A stretch of 64,000 bases of DNA from Streptomyces fuscichromogenes (GCF_014645815.1 NZ_BMML01000005.1:476595-540594), one strand, 5' to 3'; shown: positions 1 through 8,841, counted from the first letter of the stretch. Translations and numbers: made by a program. Notes: generated by a model from the sequence alone, not told the origin.

Positions 1-326
1 ACCCGCCGGTCCCCGGGGGACGGCACCCGCCGGACCAGCCCGGCCTCCTCCATGCGGTCGACCAGGCGGGTGGTGCCGCTGCTGGTGAGCGTGAGGCCGT
101 CGGCCAGCAGCCGCTGGGAGATCTCCTCGCCGGACCGGCGGCAGAGCAGGATCAGCACTTCCAGCATGGTGTGGCTGATCCCGCACTCCCGCCGCAACGC
201 GCTGTCGATGCGCTGCTCCAGGCGGGTGGCGGACGTGATCAGGAGCCCGAAGTCCCGGACGAGCGGGCTGTTGGCGGCGCGGGCGGCGGCTTCGGCCGCG
301 GTGTCCTGCTGGGGCGTGGAGTTCAT
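1..326 (-). CDS. MarR-family transcriptional regulator (3' part outside window)
   Basis: The minus strand is open from an ATG at 326 to the window edge and gives about 108 residues. The translation contains a winged-helix core: a helix with SATRLEQRID, then EEISQRLLADGLTLTSSG, then TTRLVDRMEEAGLVRR and the wing start PSPGDRR. This helix-turn-helix followed by a D-x-R-rich wing is typical of MarR proteins. The C-terminal dimerisation helices are off the window. It is divergent from the PLP decarboxylase at 500, and the 173 bp between them carry two sets of 15-bp tandem repeats. MarR proteins usually repress themselves and a divergent neighbour, so control of the decarboxylase is a reasonable inference. 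Confidence 0.85.
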   Translation of the reverse strand, partial: MNSTPQQDTAAEAAARAANSPLVRDFGLLITSATRLEQRIDSALRRECGISHTMLEVLILLCRRSGEEISQRLLADGLTLTSSGTTRLVDRMEEAGLVRRVPSPGDRR

Positions 327-342
327 CCCGACCGACCCTACT

Positions 343-387
343 GCGACCGCACTCACCGCGACCGCACTCACCGCGACCGTACCCACC
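343..387. repeat. 15-bp tandem repeat, three copies, upstream of marR
   Basis: Units of the form GCGACCGCACTCACC occur at 343-357 and 358-372, with a variant at 373-387 (GCGACCGTACCCACC) and a partial fourth unit. They lie 17-61 bp upstream of the MarR start codon, in its leader or promoter region. No protein product is suggested. Confidence 0.75.
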
Positions 388-414
388 GCGGCCGCACCTG
401 CTGCCGAGGCGATA

Positions 415-459
415 GCTGATTACTCAATTGCTGATCGGGCGATTGCTGACCAGTCAATT
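415..459. promoter_or_regulatory. Three 15-bp iterons, candidate operator between marR and the decarboxylase
   Basis: Three head-to-tail units fit GCTGAnnnnnCRATT: 415-429, 430-444 and 445-459. They form the AT-rich centre of the divergent intergenic region, with the decarboxylase start 41 bp to the right. A helical-phase-breaking 15-bp period with fixed ends suggests repeated protein binding, perhaps by the adjacent MarR protein. This is inferred from position and repetition only. Confidence 0.5.
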
Positions 460-499
460 AAATCGTACGGTGGGGGCACCGCGAGCGAGAGGAAGATCC

Positions 500-1876
500 G
501 TGGATCTGCAGCACTGGCTCGGCCGAGCCACCGACGCGATACAGGAGTGGGCCGACACCTTCGGCCCCTACCGGCGCCACCCGTCCCTCGACGTCGCCGA
601 CGACCGCTTCGCGCCGGTCTTCGCGGAGTTCACGGACCGGCTCAAGGACAACTACCCCTTCTTCCACCCGCACTACGCGGGCCAGATGCTCAAGCCCCCG
701 CACCCCGCCGCGGTGGTCGGCCACCTCACCGCGATGCTGATCAACCCCAACAACCACGCCCTGGACGGCGGCCCCGCCACGGCGGCGATGGAACGCGAGG
801 CGGTCGCGCAGCTCGCCGCGATGTTCGGGTACGACACCCACCTCGGCCACCTCACCACCAGCGGCACCATCGCCAACCTCGAAGCCCTCTTCGTCGCCCG
901 CGAACTCCACCCCGGCCGGGGCGTCGCGCACAGCGCCGACGCCCACTACACCCACGGCCGCATGTGCCACGTCCTGGGCCTGACCAGCCATCCCGTCCGC
1001 ACCGACGACCAGGGCCGGATGGACCTCGACGCGCTGGCGGACGTGCTGGGGACCGGGCAGGTGGGCACCGTCGTCGTCACCGCGGGGACCACCGGGCTCG
1101 GCGCCGTCGACCCGGTGCACGAGATCCTCCCGCTCGCCGCGCGGCACGGCGTCCGCGTACACGTCGACGCGGCCTACGGCGGCTTCTTCACGCTCCTCGC
1201 CGGCGCCGCCGGGCCCGAGGGGCTGCCGCCCGAGCCCTGGCGGGCCCTCGGCCGGGCCGACTCGATCGTCGTCGACCCGCACAAGCACGGGCTCCAGCCT
1301 TACGGCTGCGGGGCCGTCCTCTTCCGGGACCCCGACGTCGGCCGCTTCTACCTGCACGACTCGCCGTACACCTACTTCACCTCGGGCGAGCTCCACCTGG
1401 GCGAGATCAGCCTGGAGTGCTCCCGTGCCGGTGCCGCGGCGGCGGCCCTGTGGCTCACCTTCCGGCTCCTGCCGCCCACGCCCGACGGCCTCGGCGAGGT
1501 GCTGGCTGCCGGGCGCCGGGCCGCCCTGCGTTGGGCGGACCTGATCGAGGCGTCGGACGTCCTGGAGCTCTACCAGCGCCCCCAGCTGGACATCGTCACC
1601 TACTTCCCGGCCACCGACCCGGCCGCCCTCAGCGCGATCGACGCCGCCTCCGCCCGCGTCCTGACCGACGGCATGGCCGCCCCCGACCCGGTCTTCCTCA
1701 GCACCCTCAAGGCCGACCGCGACGCCTTCGGCGCCCGCCACCCGAAGATCACGGCGGACGCGGACGGCGCCCGGATCCTGCGCAGCGTCCTCATGAAGCC
1801 GGAGTCGGAGGACCACGTCGAGTACCTGCACGACCGGGTGGAGCGGCTGGCCAGGGGGACGACACCCGCCACCTGA
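500..1876 (+). CDS. PLP-dependent group II decarboxylase (aromatic amino acid/tyrosine decarboxylase-like)
   Basis: The product is 458 aa from a GTG at 500, chosen because GAGAGGAAG lies just upstream; the frame is open further 5' but without good signals. Family marks are TTSGTIANLEAL for cofactor phosphate contacts, HVDAAYGGFF with the conserved Asp, and VDPHKHGLQPYG, where Lys262 should form the Schiff base with PLP. Group II decarboxylases remove CO2 from aromatic L-amino acids, glutamate or related substrates. The length suits a compact prokaryotic enzyme rather than a GadB hexamer. The exact substrate cannot be read from sequence. It is divergent from a MarR gene and probably controlled by it. 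Confidence 0.88.
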   Translation: MDLQHWLGRATDAIQEWADTFGPYRRHPSLDVADDRFAPVFAEFTDRLKDNYPFFHPHYAGQMLKPPHPAAVVGHLTAMLINPNNHALDGGPATAAMEREAVAQLAAMFGYDTHLGHLTTSGTIANLEALFVARELHPGRGVAHSADAHYTHGRMCHVLGLTSHPVRTDDQGRMDLDALADVLGTGQVGTVVVTAGTTGLGAVDPVHEILPLAARHGVRVHVDAAYGGFFTLLAGAAGPEGLPPEPWRALGRADSIVVDPHKHGLQPYGCGAVLFRDPDVGRFYLHDSPYTYFTSGELHLGEISLECSRAGAAAAALWLTFRLLPPTPDGLGEVLAAGRRAALRWADLIEASDVLELYQRPQLDIVTYFPATDPAALSAIDAASARVLTDGMAAPDPVFLSTLKADRDAFGARHPKITADADGARILRSVLMKPESEDHVEYLHDRVERLARGTTPAT

Positions 1877-1987
1877 CCACCGCCGGACGGAGGCCCGCCG
1901 GACGGAGGCCGGACCAGCCGACCGTCCCGGTGACCGGCGTGACGTCCGTACGGCCTGCCCCCGCCGCAGACGCGGCACCGCCGGGAG

Positions 1988-4192
1988 TCACGGGCGGTCG
2001 GTCCGCAGCAGGAGTACGGCGAGGTCGTCGGTGTGGCCGCCGGCCGGCCAGGCCCGGTGGAGGAGGCTGTCCACGAGGCGTTCCAGGTCGTCGACGTCGG
2101 CGTGCGCGAGGTACTCGGCGAGGTCGGCGGTGGCGCGGCCGACGTCGGCGCCGGGGCCGGGGCGTTCGACGAGGCCGTCGGTGTAGAGGGCGAGGACGGC
2201 ACCCGGCGGGAGCGGGCCGCGGGTGACGGGGTAGCGGGCGCGGGCGTCGACCCCCAGCGGCGGCCCGGGGTCCAGACAGAGGGGGTGGGCCCGGCCGGCG
2301 GCCGGACGCAGCAGCGGCGGTGCGTGGCCGGCGCCGGCCAGGGTCAGCTCCTGACGGGCCAGGTCGAGGTGGACGTAGAGGCAGGTCACCAGGAGGTCGG
2401 GGGTCAGGTCGGCGAGCAGCCGGTTGGTGCGGGAGATGACCTGGTCCGGGGTGGCTCCGGAGGTGGCGTGGGCGTGGATGGCGGTGCGGACCTGGCCCAT
2501 CAGGGCGGCCGCGGCCATGCTGTGGCCCTCCACGTCGCCGATCACGGCGGCCGCACAGGTGTCGTCCAGGCGCAGCAGGTCGTAGAAGTCGCCGCCGACG
2601 TCGATGCCGTGCCCGGCCGGCAGGTAGCGGGCGGCCACGTCGAGGCCGGGCAGGGCGGGGAGGCTGCGCGGCAGGAGCGCCTGCTGGAGCTGGTGGACGA
2701 GGTGGTGCTGGGTGTCGTAGAGGCGGGCCCGGTCCAGCGCCTGGGCGAGCAGACCGGCCAGCGGGGTGAGTACGGCGCGCTCGTCGGCGGTGAAGATGTG
2801 GGGGCGTTCGTAGGAGAGGACGCAGCAGCCCACCGCACGCCCCGAGATGACCAGGGGGAGGAAGGCCCACGCCTGTTTCCCGGTGACCAGGGGCGCCCGG
2901 GGGTAGCTCGCGGTCAGCTCGGCGGGGCTGCCGAAGAAGGCGGGCACACCGCCGGCCAGGACCTGGCCGGCCGGGGTGGCGCCGGAGTCGACGGGGATGG
3001 CGTCGAGGCGTTCGACGGCGTCGGCGGAGTAGCCGTGGTGCCCGGCGACCCGGAGACGGCCCGCCTCGGCGATGCTGAGCACCAGTCCCTGGGCGCCGAA
3101 CGCGGGCAGGACCTGGTCCGCCATGAATGCGACGAGATCCCGGGTGGTCACCGTCTCGGTGAGCGCGGCCGCCAGGTGGACCAGCTGGTAGAGCCGTCCG
3201 GGCGTGCTCGGCGCCGGCTCGGCCCGCCCAACGGCTCCGCCCGCCGCCTCCGCCTCCGCCGCCCCTGCCGTCGTCCCCGTCCCGCCCGCGCCCGCCCCCG
3301 CTCCCACCCCCACCCCCGCTCCCACCCCCGCCGCTGTCTCCGCCCCGGCGGTGATGCGCACGCTGATACCGCTGGCGTCCGGGTGCAGGTGGAAGGCCAG
3401 CCAACGGTCCGGCGGACGGAGGGCGCTGAAGGACACCGGGGTCCGGCTGACGACCGCCAGCCGGTACCGCTCCTCGTACCTCAGGTCGTCCAGCCAGGGG
3501 AGCGACTGCCAGGGCCGGGTGCCGAGCATCCGGTCGGCGTCCCGGCCGAGCAGCCGGGCGGCCGGGGCGGACATGAACGTGATCCTTCCCTCCAGGTCCA
3601 GGGCCAGGGCGCCGTCGGGAAGCCGGTCGAGGTAGTCGACGGCGGCCAGCGCGGTCTGGGCCGGGTGGCGCTGCGAGTCCACAGCCACGACGCGCGGCCG
3701 GTCGGGAAGCGAGGGCGGCACCGGCGAGTCGTCCAGGAGCCGGGCCAGCCGGCGGGCGCTCGCGGTGATGTGGTGGCGTTCGCGGGTGGTGGCCCGGGGC
3801 GGGTGATCGGCGGGCCACATCAGCACCACCCCGCCCCAGCGGCGCCGCACCCCGGGCAACGGGGCCGCGGCGAGCGCGAAGGGGTACGGCAGGACGGTCG
3901 CCGTCCGCGGGTAGCGGCGCGCCATCTCGTCCTGCGAGCCGATCCAGACCAGGCGGTCCTCCGCGATCGCGTCGGCCACCGGGACGGGGGCGGTCAGCGG
4001 CAGCCGCCGCCAGGGCGCGGTGAAGTCGACGGGCAGTCCGCACAGGGCCACCAGGTGCAGCAGCGCGGCCGGTTCCTCGATGAGATACACGCCGCCGATC
4101 GCCGCCCCGGTCCGGCGGACCATGCCGGCCAGCGCCCTGCCCAGGGCGTCGTCGACCGACAGGTCGTCCCAGGGCCGGGCACGGAGCCGCAT
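1988..4192 (-). CDS. SpoIIE/PP2C-type phosphatase with GAF and PAS sensor domains
   Basis: The product is 734 aa. The ATG at 4192 is preceded by GGAGGG at 8 nt; a longer frame to 4258 lacks such a site. Domain order as read: an N-terminal GAF-like module, a PAS-like segment (LPDGALALDLEGRITFMS), a Gly/Ala-rich linker of about 40 residues, a second GAF-like module, then a SpoIIE phosphatase starting near LLPRSLPALPGLDVA. The phosphatase has GIDVGGDFYD and a late YTDGL...HTDDLAVLL, matching the PP2C metal-binding Asp pattern. Such proteins dephosphorylate anti-anti-sigma factors in partner-switching circuits. No RsbV or RsbW partner lies beside it, so its target is unknown. Confidence 0.88.
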   Translation of the reverse strand: MRLRARPWDDLSVDDALGRALAGMVRRTGAAIGGVYLIEEPAALLHLVALCGLPVDFTAPWRRLPLTAPVPVADAIAEDRLVWIGSQDEMARRYPRTATVLPYPFALAAAPLPGVRRRWGGVVLMWPADHPPRATTRERHHITASARRLARLLDDSPVPPSLPDRPRVVAVDSQRHPAQTALAAVDYLDRLPDGALALDLEGRITFMSAPAARLLGRDADRMLGTRPWQSLPWLDDLRYEERYRLAVVSRTPVSFSALRPPDRWLAFHLHPDASGISVRITAGAETAAGVGAGVGVGAGAGAGGTGTTAGAAEAEAAGGAVGRAEPAPSTPGRLYQLVHLAAALTETVTTRDLVAFMADQVLPAFGAQGLVLSIAEAGRLRVAGHHGYSADAVERLDAIPVDSGATPAGQVLAGGVPAFFGSPAELTASYPRAPLVTGKQAWAFLPLVISGRAVGCCVLSYERPHIFTADERAVLTPLAGLLAQALDRARLYDTQHHLVHQLQQALLPRSLPALPGLDVAARYLPAGHGIDVGGDFYDLLRLDDTCAAAVIGDVEGHSMAAAALMGQVRTAIHAHATSGATPDQVISRTNRLLADLTPDLLVTCLYVHLDLARQELTLAGAGHAPPLLRPAAGRAHPLCLDPGPPLGVDARARYPVTRGPLPPGAVLALYTDGLVERPGPGADVGRATADLAEYLAHADVDDLERLVDSLLHRAWPAGGHTDDLAVLLLRTDRP

Positions 4193-4287
4193 GACGTTCG
4201 CCCTCCGGTCGTGTGCGCACCGGGCGGCGCCCGCCGCCCGCGTCCTCTCCGGTCCCACCTAGGCAACCCACACCGCTTATTCACGAC

Positions 4288-4301
4288 AATATGCGCATAT
4301 T
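4288..4301. promoter_or_regulatory. Perfect 14-bp palindrome, candidate operator
   Basis: AATATGCGCATATT is a perfect palindrome in an unusually AT-rich patch, about 100 bp upstream of the phosphatase start on the minus strand. It could be an operator for that gene. There is no direct evidence for the binding protein. Confidence 0.35.
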
Positions 4302-4355
4302 TTCTTACGGCAACAGTGGTCGTGCCGGGTCTCCCGCGCCTTCTCGCGCGCCTCA

Positions 4356-4378
4356 CCCGCGCCCCCCAGGGGCGCGGG
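4356..4378. repeat. Interspersed hairpin repeat of the Streptomyces intergenic type
   Basis: CCCGCGCCCC pairs with GGGGCGCGGG around a 3-nt loop (10-bp stem), followed by GAACTGCGCGA. From general knowledge this hairpin plus GGGGAACTGCGCG tail recurs between genes in many Streptomyces genomes, so it supports the taxonomic assignment. It may act as a terminator or be a non-autonomous repeat. Confidence 0.6.
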
Positions 4379-4443
4379 GAACTGCGCGAGTGCCCCCCCA
4401 TGCACCAGCAGCCGCCCGCCGGGGCCGGGCTAGGATCCGGGGC

Positions 4444-5388
4444 ATGGCCCTGACCATGACCGACGTGGACCGGTTCGAGGCGGCCAGGCCGCGCCTGGCG
4501 GCCATCGCCTACCGCCTGCTCGGTTCCGCGAGCGAGGCCGAGGACGCGGTGCAGGAGACGTATCTGCGCTGGCAGGCCGCCGACACCGGCCGCATCGAGG
4601 TCCCCGAGGCCTGGCTGACGAAGGTGCTCACCAACCTCTGCCTCAACCAGCTCACCTCGGCCCGCGCCCGCCGCGAGACCTACGTGGGCCAGTGGCTCCC
4701 CGAACCGCTGCTCGCCGGCGACCCGCTGCTCGGCCCCGCCGACACCGCGGAACGGCGCGAGTCGGTGTCGTACGCGGTCATGGTCCTGCTCGAGCGCCTC
4801 ACCCCTGCCGAGCGCGCGGTCTACGTGCTGCGGGAGGCCTTCGACTACCCGCACCGGGAGATCGCCCGGATCCTCGACCTCACCGAGGCCGCCAGCCAGC
4901 AGATCCTGCACCGGGCCAGGAAGCACGTCGCGGACGGCCGGACTCGTACCGAGGTCGACGAGGCCGCCGCCCGGCGGATCATCGAGGAGTTCCTCGCGGC
5001 CGCCGGGACCGGCCGGACCGAGCCGCTCGTCCGGCTGCTCACCGAGGACGCCGTCGCGATCGGCGACGGCGGAGGGAAGGTACCGGCCGCCGCCAGGGCG
5101 TTCGAGGGTGCCCTCGCGGTCGCGAAGTTCATGCGGGGCCTGTTCAAACAGGGCCCGGCCCAGCGCGCCCTGGCCGGCGGCTCCGTCGAGCTGTACGACA
5201 CGACCGTCAACGGCGGCCCCGCCCTGGTGGCGGTCGTCGGCGGCCGGATCTTCGGCGTGATGTGCCTGGAGATCACCACCGAGGGCATCGCCGCGTTCCG
5301 CAACCAGCTCAACCCCGACAAGCTGGAGCGCGCCACCAGGAGGTGGGCGGCGACCACGCACGGCGATCCGCTGCTCCGCCTCTTCTGA
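4444..5388 (+). CDS. ECF41-type RNA polymerase sigma factor (SigJ-like)
   Basis: The product is 314 aa from ATG 4444. Sigma region 2 is RLAAIAYRLLGSASEAEDAVQETYLRW and region 4 is ERAVYVLREAFDYPHREIARIL with its helix-turn-helix. About 130 further residues (from RRIIEEFLAAAGTGRTEPLV) form the SnoaL-like C-terminal domain typical of ECF41. In that family the extension, rather than an anti-sigma protein, is known to tune activity. ECF41 genes usually sit beside an oxidoreductase, carboxymuconolactone decarboxylase or epimerase gene, and here the next gene is an FAD oxidoreductase. A second ATG at 4456 is possible. Confidence 0.9.
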   Translation: MALTMTDVDRFEAARPRLAAIAYRLLGSASEAEDAVQETYLRWQAADTGRIEVPEAWLTKVLTNLCLNQLTSARARRETYVGQWLPEPLLAGDPLLGPADTAERRESVSYAVMVLLERLTPAERAVYVLREAFDYPHREIARILDLTEAASQQILHRARKHVADGRTRTEVDEAAARRIIEEFLAAAGTGRTEPLVRLLTEDAVAIGDGGGKVPAAARAFEGALAVAKFMRGLFKQGPAQRALAGGSVELYDTTVNGGPALVAVVGGRIFGVMCLEITTEGIAAFRNQLNPDKLERATRRWAATTHGDPLLRLF

Positions 5389-5463
5389 CCTCCTCGTCCG
5401 TCGGTCCGTCCGCCCGCTCCGTCCGTCCGCTCCGTCCGCGCCGCCTCCTCTGACCGCCCCCTG

Positions 5464-5481
5464 GTGTGAGGTGCTTCACAC
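5464..5481. promoter_or_regulatory. Inverted repeat GTGTGA-N6-TCACAC upstream of the flavoprotein gene
   Basis: A perfect 6-bp inverted repeat with a 6-bp spacer lies 87 bp upstream of the oxidoreductase start and 76 bp after the sigma gene. It resembles a dimeric regulator operator. A TGTCAG element follows at 5490, loosely like the TGTCACA -35 known for ECF41 promoters, but I see no convincing CGTC -10 at the right spacing. Confidence 0.4.
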
Positions 5482-5567
5482 CGTCCTCCTGTCAGGAAAC
5501 GGCGGGCCGCCCGGTTCAGGGGGCGACCCGCTGAAGAGCTGGATGACTGGATGACAGGAGCAGGGAC

Positions 5568-6800
5568 ATGCAGCATCGCATCGTCGTCCTCGGTGCCGGA
5601 TACGCCGGAGCCGTCGCCGCCGGCCGCCTCGCCCGGCGGCTGCACCGCGAGGACGTCGCCATCACCCTCGTCAACGCCGAGCCCGACTTCGTCGAGCGCG
5701 TCCGGATGCATCAGCTCGCGACCGGACAGGAGCTCAGGCCCCGGCCGTTCGCCGAGATGTTCACGGGGACCGGCGTGGAGCTGAGGCTCGCGAGGGTCAC
5801 CGCCGTGGACGTCGACCGGAGGACGGTCACCGCGGACGGCCCCGGCGAGCAGGGTGCGGCGGAGCTGGAGTACGACACCCTCGTGTACGCCCTCGGCAGC
5901 GACTGGGACGACCAGGGTGTCCCCGGTGCCGCCGAGCACGCCGACCGGATCGCGAACCGCCCCGGGGCGCTGCGGCTGCGCGAGCGGCTCGCCGCGCTGG
6001 CGGCCGGGGCGCCCGTGGTCGTGGTCGGCGGCGGACTCACCGGTCTGGAGGCCGTGACCGAGATCGCCGAGGCCCGTCCGGACCTCGACGTCGCCCTCGC
6101 CGCCCGCGGCGCCCTCGGCGACTGGCTCTCCCCGAAGGGCCGCCGGCACCTGCGCAAGGTCCTCGACGGACTCGGAGTCACCGTGCACGAGCACACCGCC
6201 GTCACCGCCGTGACGCCCGGCCACGTGACCACGGCCGAGGGCACGGCCGTCCCGGCCGCCGTCACCCTGTGGACCACCGGCTTCGCCGTCCACCCGATCT
6301 CCCGGGCCACCGCCCTGGAGGTCACCGGCACCGGCCGGATCGTCGTCGACCGGACCATGCGCTCGGTCTCGCACCCGGACGTCTACGCGATCGGCGACGC
6401 CGCGATGGCGACGGGCCCGGCGGGAAACCCGCTCCGCATGTCCTGCGCCTCCGGCCTCCCGATGGCCTGGCAGGCCGCGGACGCCATCGCGGCCCGCCTG
6501 ACCGGAGGAAAGCTCCCCGACACCCCGCTCCGCTATGTCAACCAGTGCGTCTCGCTGGGCCGCAGGGAGGGGCTGATCCAGTACGTCACGGCCGACGACC
6601 GCGCCGTACGGGCGGCGCTGACGGGCCGGGCCGCCGCCCTCTACAAGGAGCTGATCTGCAAGGGCGCGGCCTGGGCCGTGGCCCACCCGCTGCTGGGCCT
6701 CCCGGCCCGGCGCCGCCGCGTCGTACCGCAACCGGCGCCCCGGACGGACACCCCGCACACGACGGACACCCCGCGCACGACGACCACGACACCGGCCTGA
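5568..6800 (+). CDS. NAD(P)/FAD-dependent oxidoreductase, NDH-2-like
   Basis: The product is 410 aa with GACAGGAG upstream of ATG 5568. It has two dinucleotide-binding folds. The FAD-binding start is IVVLGAGYAGAVAAGRLA and the NAD(P)H fold has VVVVGGGLTGLEAVTEIAE. Later come TTGFAVHPI and the FAD-contacting VYAIGDAAM. This layout matches type II NADH dehydrogenases and related disulfide-reductase-fold enzymes. There is no clear C-terminal membrane helix, and the tail is a Thr/Pro-rich stretch. It is the likely target gene of the preceding ECF41 sigma factor. The electron acceptor is not evident. Confidence 0.85.
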   Translation: MQHRIVVLGAGYAGAVAAGRLARRLHREDVAITLVNAEPDFVERVRMHQLATGQELRPRPFAEMFTGTGVELRLARVTAVDVDRRTVTADGPGEQGAAELEYDTLVYALGSDWDDQGVPGAAEHADRIANRPGALRLRERLAALAAGAPVVVVGGGLTGLEAVTEIAEARPDLDVALAARGALGDWLSPKGRRHLRKVLDGLGVTVHEHTAVTAVTPGHVTTAEGTAVPAAVTLWTTGFAVHPISRATALEVTGTGRIVVDRTMRSVSHPDVYAIGDAAMATGPAGNPLRMSCASGLPMAWQAADAIAARLTGGKLPDTPLRYVNQCVSLGRREGLIQYVTADDRAVRAALTGRAAALYKELICKGAAWAVAHPLLGLPARRRRVVPQPAPRTDTPHTTDTPRTTTTTPA

Positions 6801-6807
6801 CCACACA

Positions 6808-6839
6808 GGGGGCCGGCCCCTTCCAGGCGACCGGCCCCC
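6808..6839. terminator. Bidirectional hairpin terminator
   Basis: GGGGGCCGG (6808-6816) pairs with CCGGCCCCC (6831-6839) between two convergent genes, the flavoprotein ending at 6800 and the ABM gene ending at 6859. Position and stem strength suggest a shared terminator without a U-tract. Confidence 0.7.
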
Positions 6840-6858
6840 CTTCTCGACCCTCCGGCTC

Positions 6859-7179
6859 TCAGCCCTTCGGCCCCGCCGACTGCACCACCTCGAAGGACCA
6901 CAGGGTCGAATCGGAGGCCGCCGGCTTCGGCCGTTCACCCTCCGCACCCCCCTGGTGCGCGCTCTTCATCGGCCCCTCCATCCACGCCTGGAAGGACTCC
7001 TCGTCCTTCCAGCGCGTGTACACGAGGTAGCTGTCGGTCCCTTCGACCGGCCGCAGCAGCTCGAACCACTCGAACCCGTCCGAGTTCTCCACGGCGTGCG
7101 CCCGCGAGGCGAACCGCTTCTCCAGGGTCTCCCGCTGCTCGGCGGGGACGGTCAGCACGTTGATCTTCACTACGCTCAT
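6859..7179 (-). CDS. ABM-domain protein (antibiotic biosynthesis monooxygenase/IsdG-like fold)
   Basis: The product is 106 aa from ATG 7179, starting MSVVKINVLTVP; the longer frame to 7257 has no ribosome site. The pattern INVLTVPAEQRETLEKRF, HAVENSDGFEWFELLRPVEG and YLVYTRWKDEESFQAWM is the dimeric alpha+beta barrel of the ABM family, which includes small monooxygenases and heme-degrading IsdG enzymes. The W-x-x-E-x-S-F-x-x-W stretch is the usual signature of the second half. Substrate unknown. It is convergent with the flavoprotein gene. Confidence 0.82.
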   Translation of the reverse strand: MSVVKINVLTVPAEQRETLEKRFASRAHAVENSDGFEWFELLRPVEGTDSYLVYTRWKDEESFQAWMEGPMKSAHQGGAEGERPKPAASDSTLWSFEVVQSAGPKG

Positions 7180-7359
7180 GGGCCCATCCTGCACCAGCCG
7201 GTACCAAGGCTCCCGTAAGTAACAGCGGCCTCGGACATTCACCGAACTCCTGTACAACCCTTACTCCCAGGTGCGGGTCTCCTGATCGCTGGACACCATC
7301 TGACTCCGGCCGCCCGCCGGGAGGCGGACGGCCCCCGCATGCCGCAGGAGACGACCCGC

Positions 7360-8841
7360 ATGCACACCTTCCCGCGACTCGCCCTCGCGACGGCCACCGC
7401 GGCCGCGCTGACCGGCGGTCTGCTCACCTTCTCGGCCGCCTCGGCGTCGGCCGCCGACCCCCTCAAGGCCGCCCGCGCCGACTTCAACGGCGACGGCATC
7501 GGCGACATCGCCACCTCCGCGACCACCGCCTACGTCAACGGTCACAAGGGCGCCGGTCAGGTCGTCGCCCTCTACGGCTCCGCCTCCGGCATCTCCACCG
7601 CCAAGCGCACCACCCTGAGCCAGAACAGCACCGGCGTCCCCGGCACCGCCGAGGCCGGCGACCAGTTCGGCTACGACCTGGCGTACGCCGACTTCAACGG
7701 CGACGGCTACGACGACCTCGCCGTCGGCTCGCCGACCGAGAAGGTCGGCACCGACACCGACGGCGGCACGGTCACCCTCCTGTGGGGCTCCGAGAACGGG
7801 CTCACCGGCAAGGGCGTCGACATCAAGGACCCGTCCCCGTCGTCCCACGACTACTGGGGGCAGACCCTTGCCGCCGCTGACTTCGACGGCGACGGCAAGC
7901 CCGATCTCGCCGTCGGCAGCTCCGCCGCCACCGTGTGGGTGTTCAAGGGCGGCATCGCGAGCAACGGCACGCCCGGCGGCCGGTACACCGTCAAGCCGCC
8001 GATCCAGTCGGGCACCGCCTCCTGGCCGTACGGCCCGCTGAAGCTCACCGCAGGCGATGTCAACGGCGACGGCCGCAGCGACCTGATCGTCGACGGGTAC
8101 GAGACCAGGACCTCGAACCACTGGAACACCAACTACTGGCTCCCCGGCTCCGCCAACGGTCTGACCGCCACCGGTGCCAAGGCGCTCAAGAACGGCGTCG
8201 TCACCGGCATCGGCGACATCAACGGCGACGGCTTCGGCGACATCGTCAGCGGCGCCTCCTGGGACACCACCCTCAGCGACGGCAGCACCGTCCCGGACTC
8301 CGCCAAGGGCGGCCGGGTGGCCGTCACCTACGGCAGCGCCACGGGCCCGGCCAAGGCCGTCATGTTCAACCAGAACTCGTCCAACGTCCCCGGCACCTCC
8401 GAGAAGGGCGACGGCTTCGGCTGGGACCTCGACCTCGGCGACGTCAACGGCGACGGCTACGCCGACCTGGTCGTCTCCACGCCCAACGAGGACATCGGCA
8501 GCAAGACCAACACCGGTCAGGTCACCGTCCTGTACGGCTCGGCGAGCGGGATCGACCTCGCCTCCGGCGCCCAGTCCTTCGCGCAGAGCACGGCCGGCGT
8601 CCCCGGCGACGACGAGAAGAACGACCTCTTCGGCGCCGACGTCAAGCTCGACGACGTCACCGGCGACGGCCGGGCCGACCTGATCATCGGCTCGTACGAG
8701 AACGGCGGCGACGGCGCGGTGACCTACCTGCCGTCCAACGGCTCGAAGATCACCACGACCGGTTCGCGGGCCCTGGCCGCGAGCAAGGTGGGCGTGTCCA
8801 CCAGCGGCGTCCCGCAGTTCGGCGCGGTCTTCGCCGACTGA
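7360..8841 (+). CDS. Secreted FG-GAP/integrin-alpha-like repeat protein
   Basis: The product is 493 aa. ATG 7360 is chosen over 7339 because AGGAGA lies 8 nt upstream. An N-terminal signal peptide (LALATATAAALTGGLL ending near ASASA-AD) marks export. The mature protein has about seven repeats, each with a calcium loop such as DFNGDGIGDI, DFNGDGYDDL, DFDGDGKPDL, DVNGDGRSDL, DINGDGFGDI, DVNGDGYADL and DVTGDGRADL. These predict a seven-bladed beta-propeller like the integrin alpha head, stabilised by calcium. Partner or ligand is unknown. No enzymatic domain is visible. Confidence 0.9.
   Translation: MHTFPRLALATATAAALTGGLLTFSAASASAADPLKAARADFNGDGIGDIATSATTAYVNGHKGAGQVVALYGSASGISTAKRTTLSQNSTGVPGTAEAGDQFGYDLAYADFNGDGYDDLAVGSPTEKVGTDTDGGTVTLLWGSENGLTGKGVDIKDPSPSSHDYWGQTLAAADFDGDGKPDLAVGSSAATVWVFKGGIASNGTPGGRYTVKPPIQSGTASWPYGPLKLTAGDVNGDGRSDLIVDGYETRTSNHWNTNYWLPGSANGLTATGAKALKNGVVTGIGDINGDGFGDIVSGASWDTTLSDGSTVPDSAKGGRVAVTYGSATGPAKAVMFNQNSSNVPGTSEKGDGFGWDLDLGDVNGDGYADLVVSTPNEDIGSKTNTGQVTVLYGSASGIDLASGAQSFAQSTAGVPGDDEKNDLFGADVKLDDVTGDGRADLIIGSYENGGDGAVTYLPSNGSKITTTGSRALAASKVGVSTSGVPQFGAVFAD

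Noticed and set aside
52..2226. Very long open frames opposite or across the decarboxylase and other genes (for example 52-2226 + and 1791-4271 -)
   Set aside because: They are out-of-phase shadows of high-GC genes, rich in Arg/Pro/Gly, without ribosome sites, and contradicted by genes with recognisable domains in other frames.
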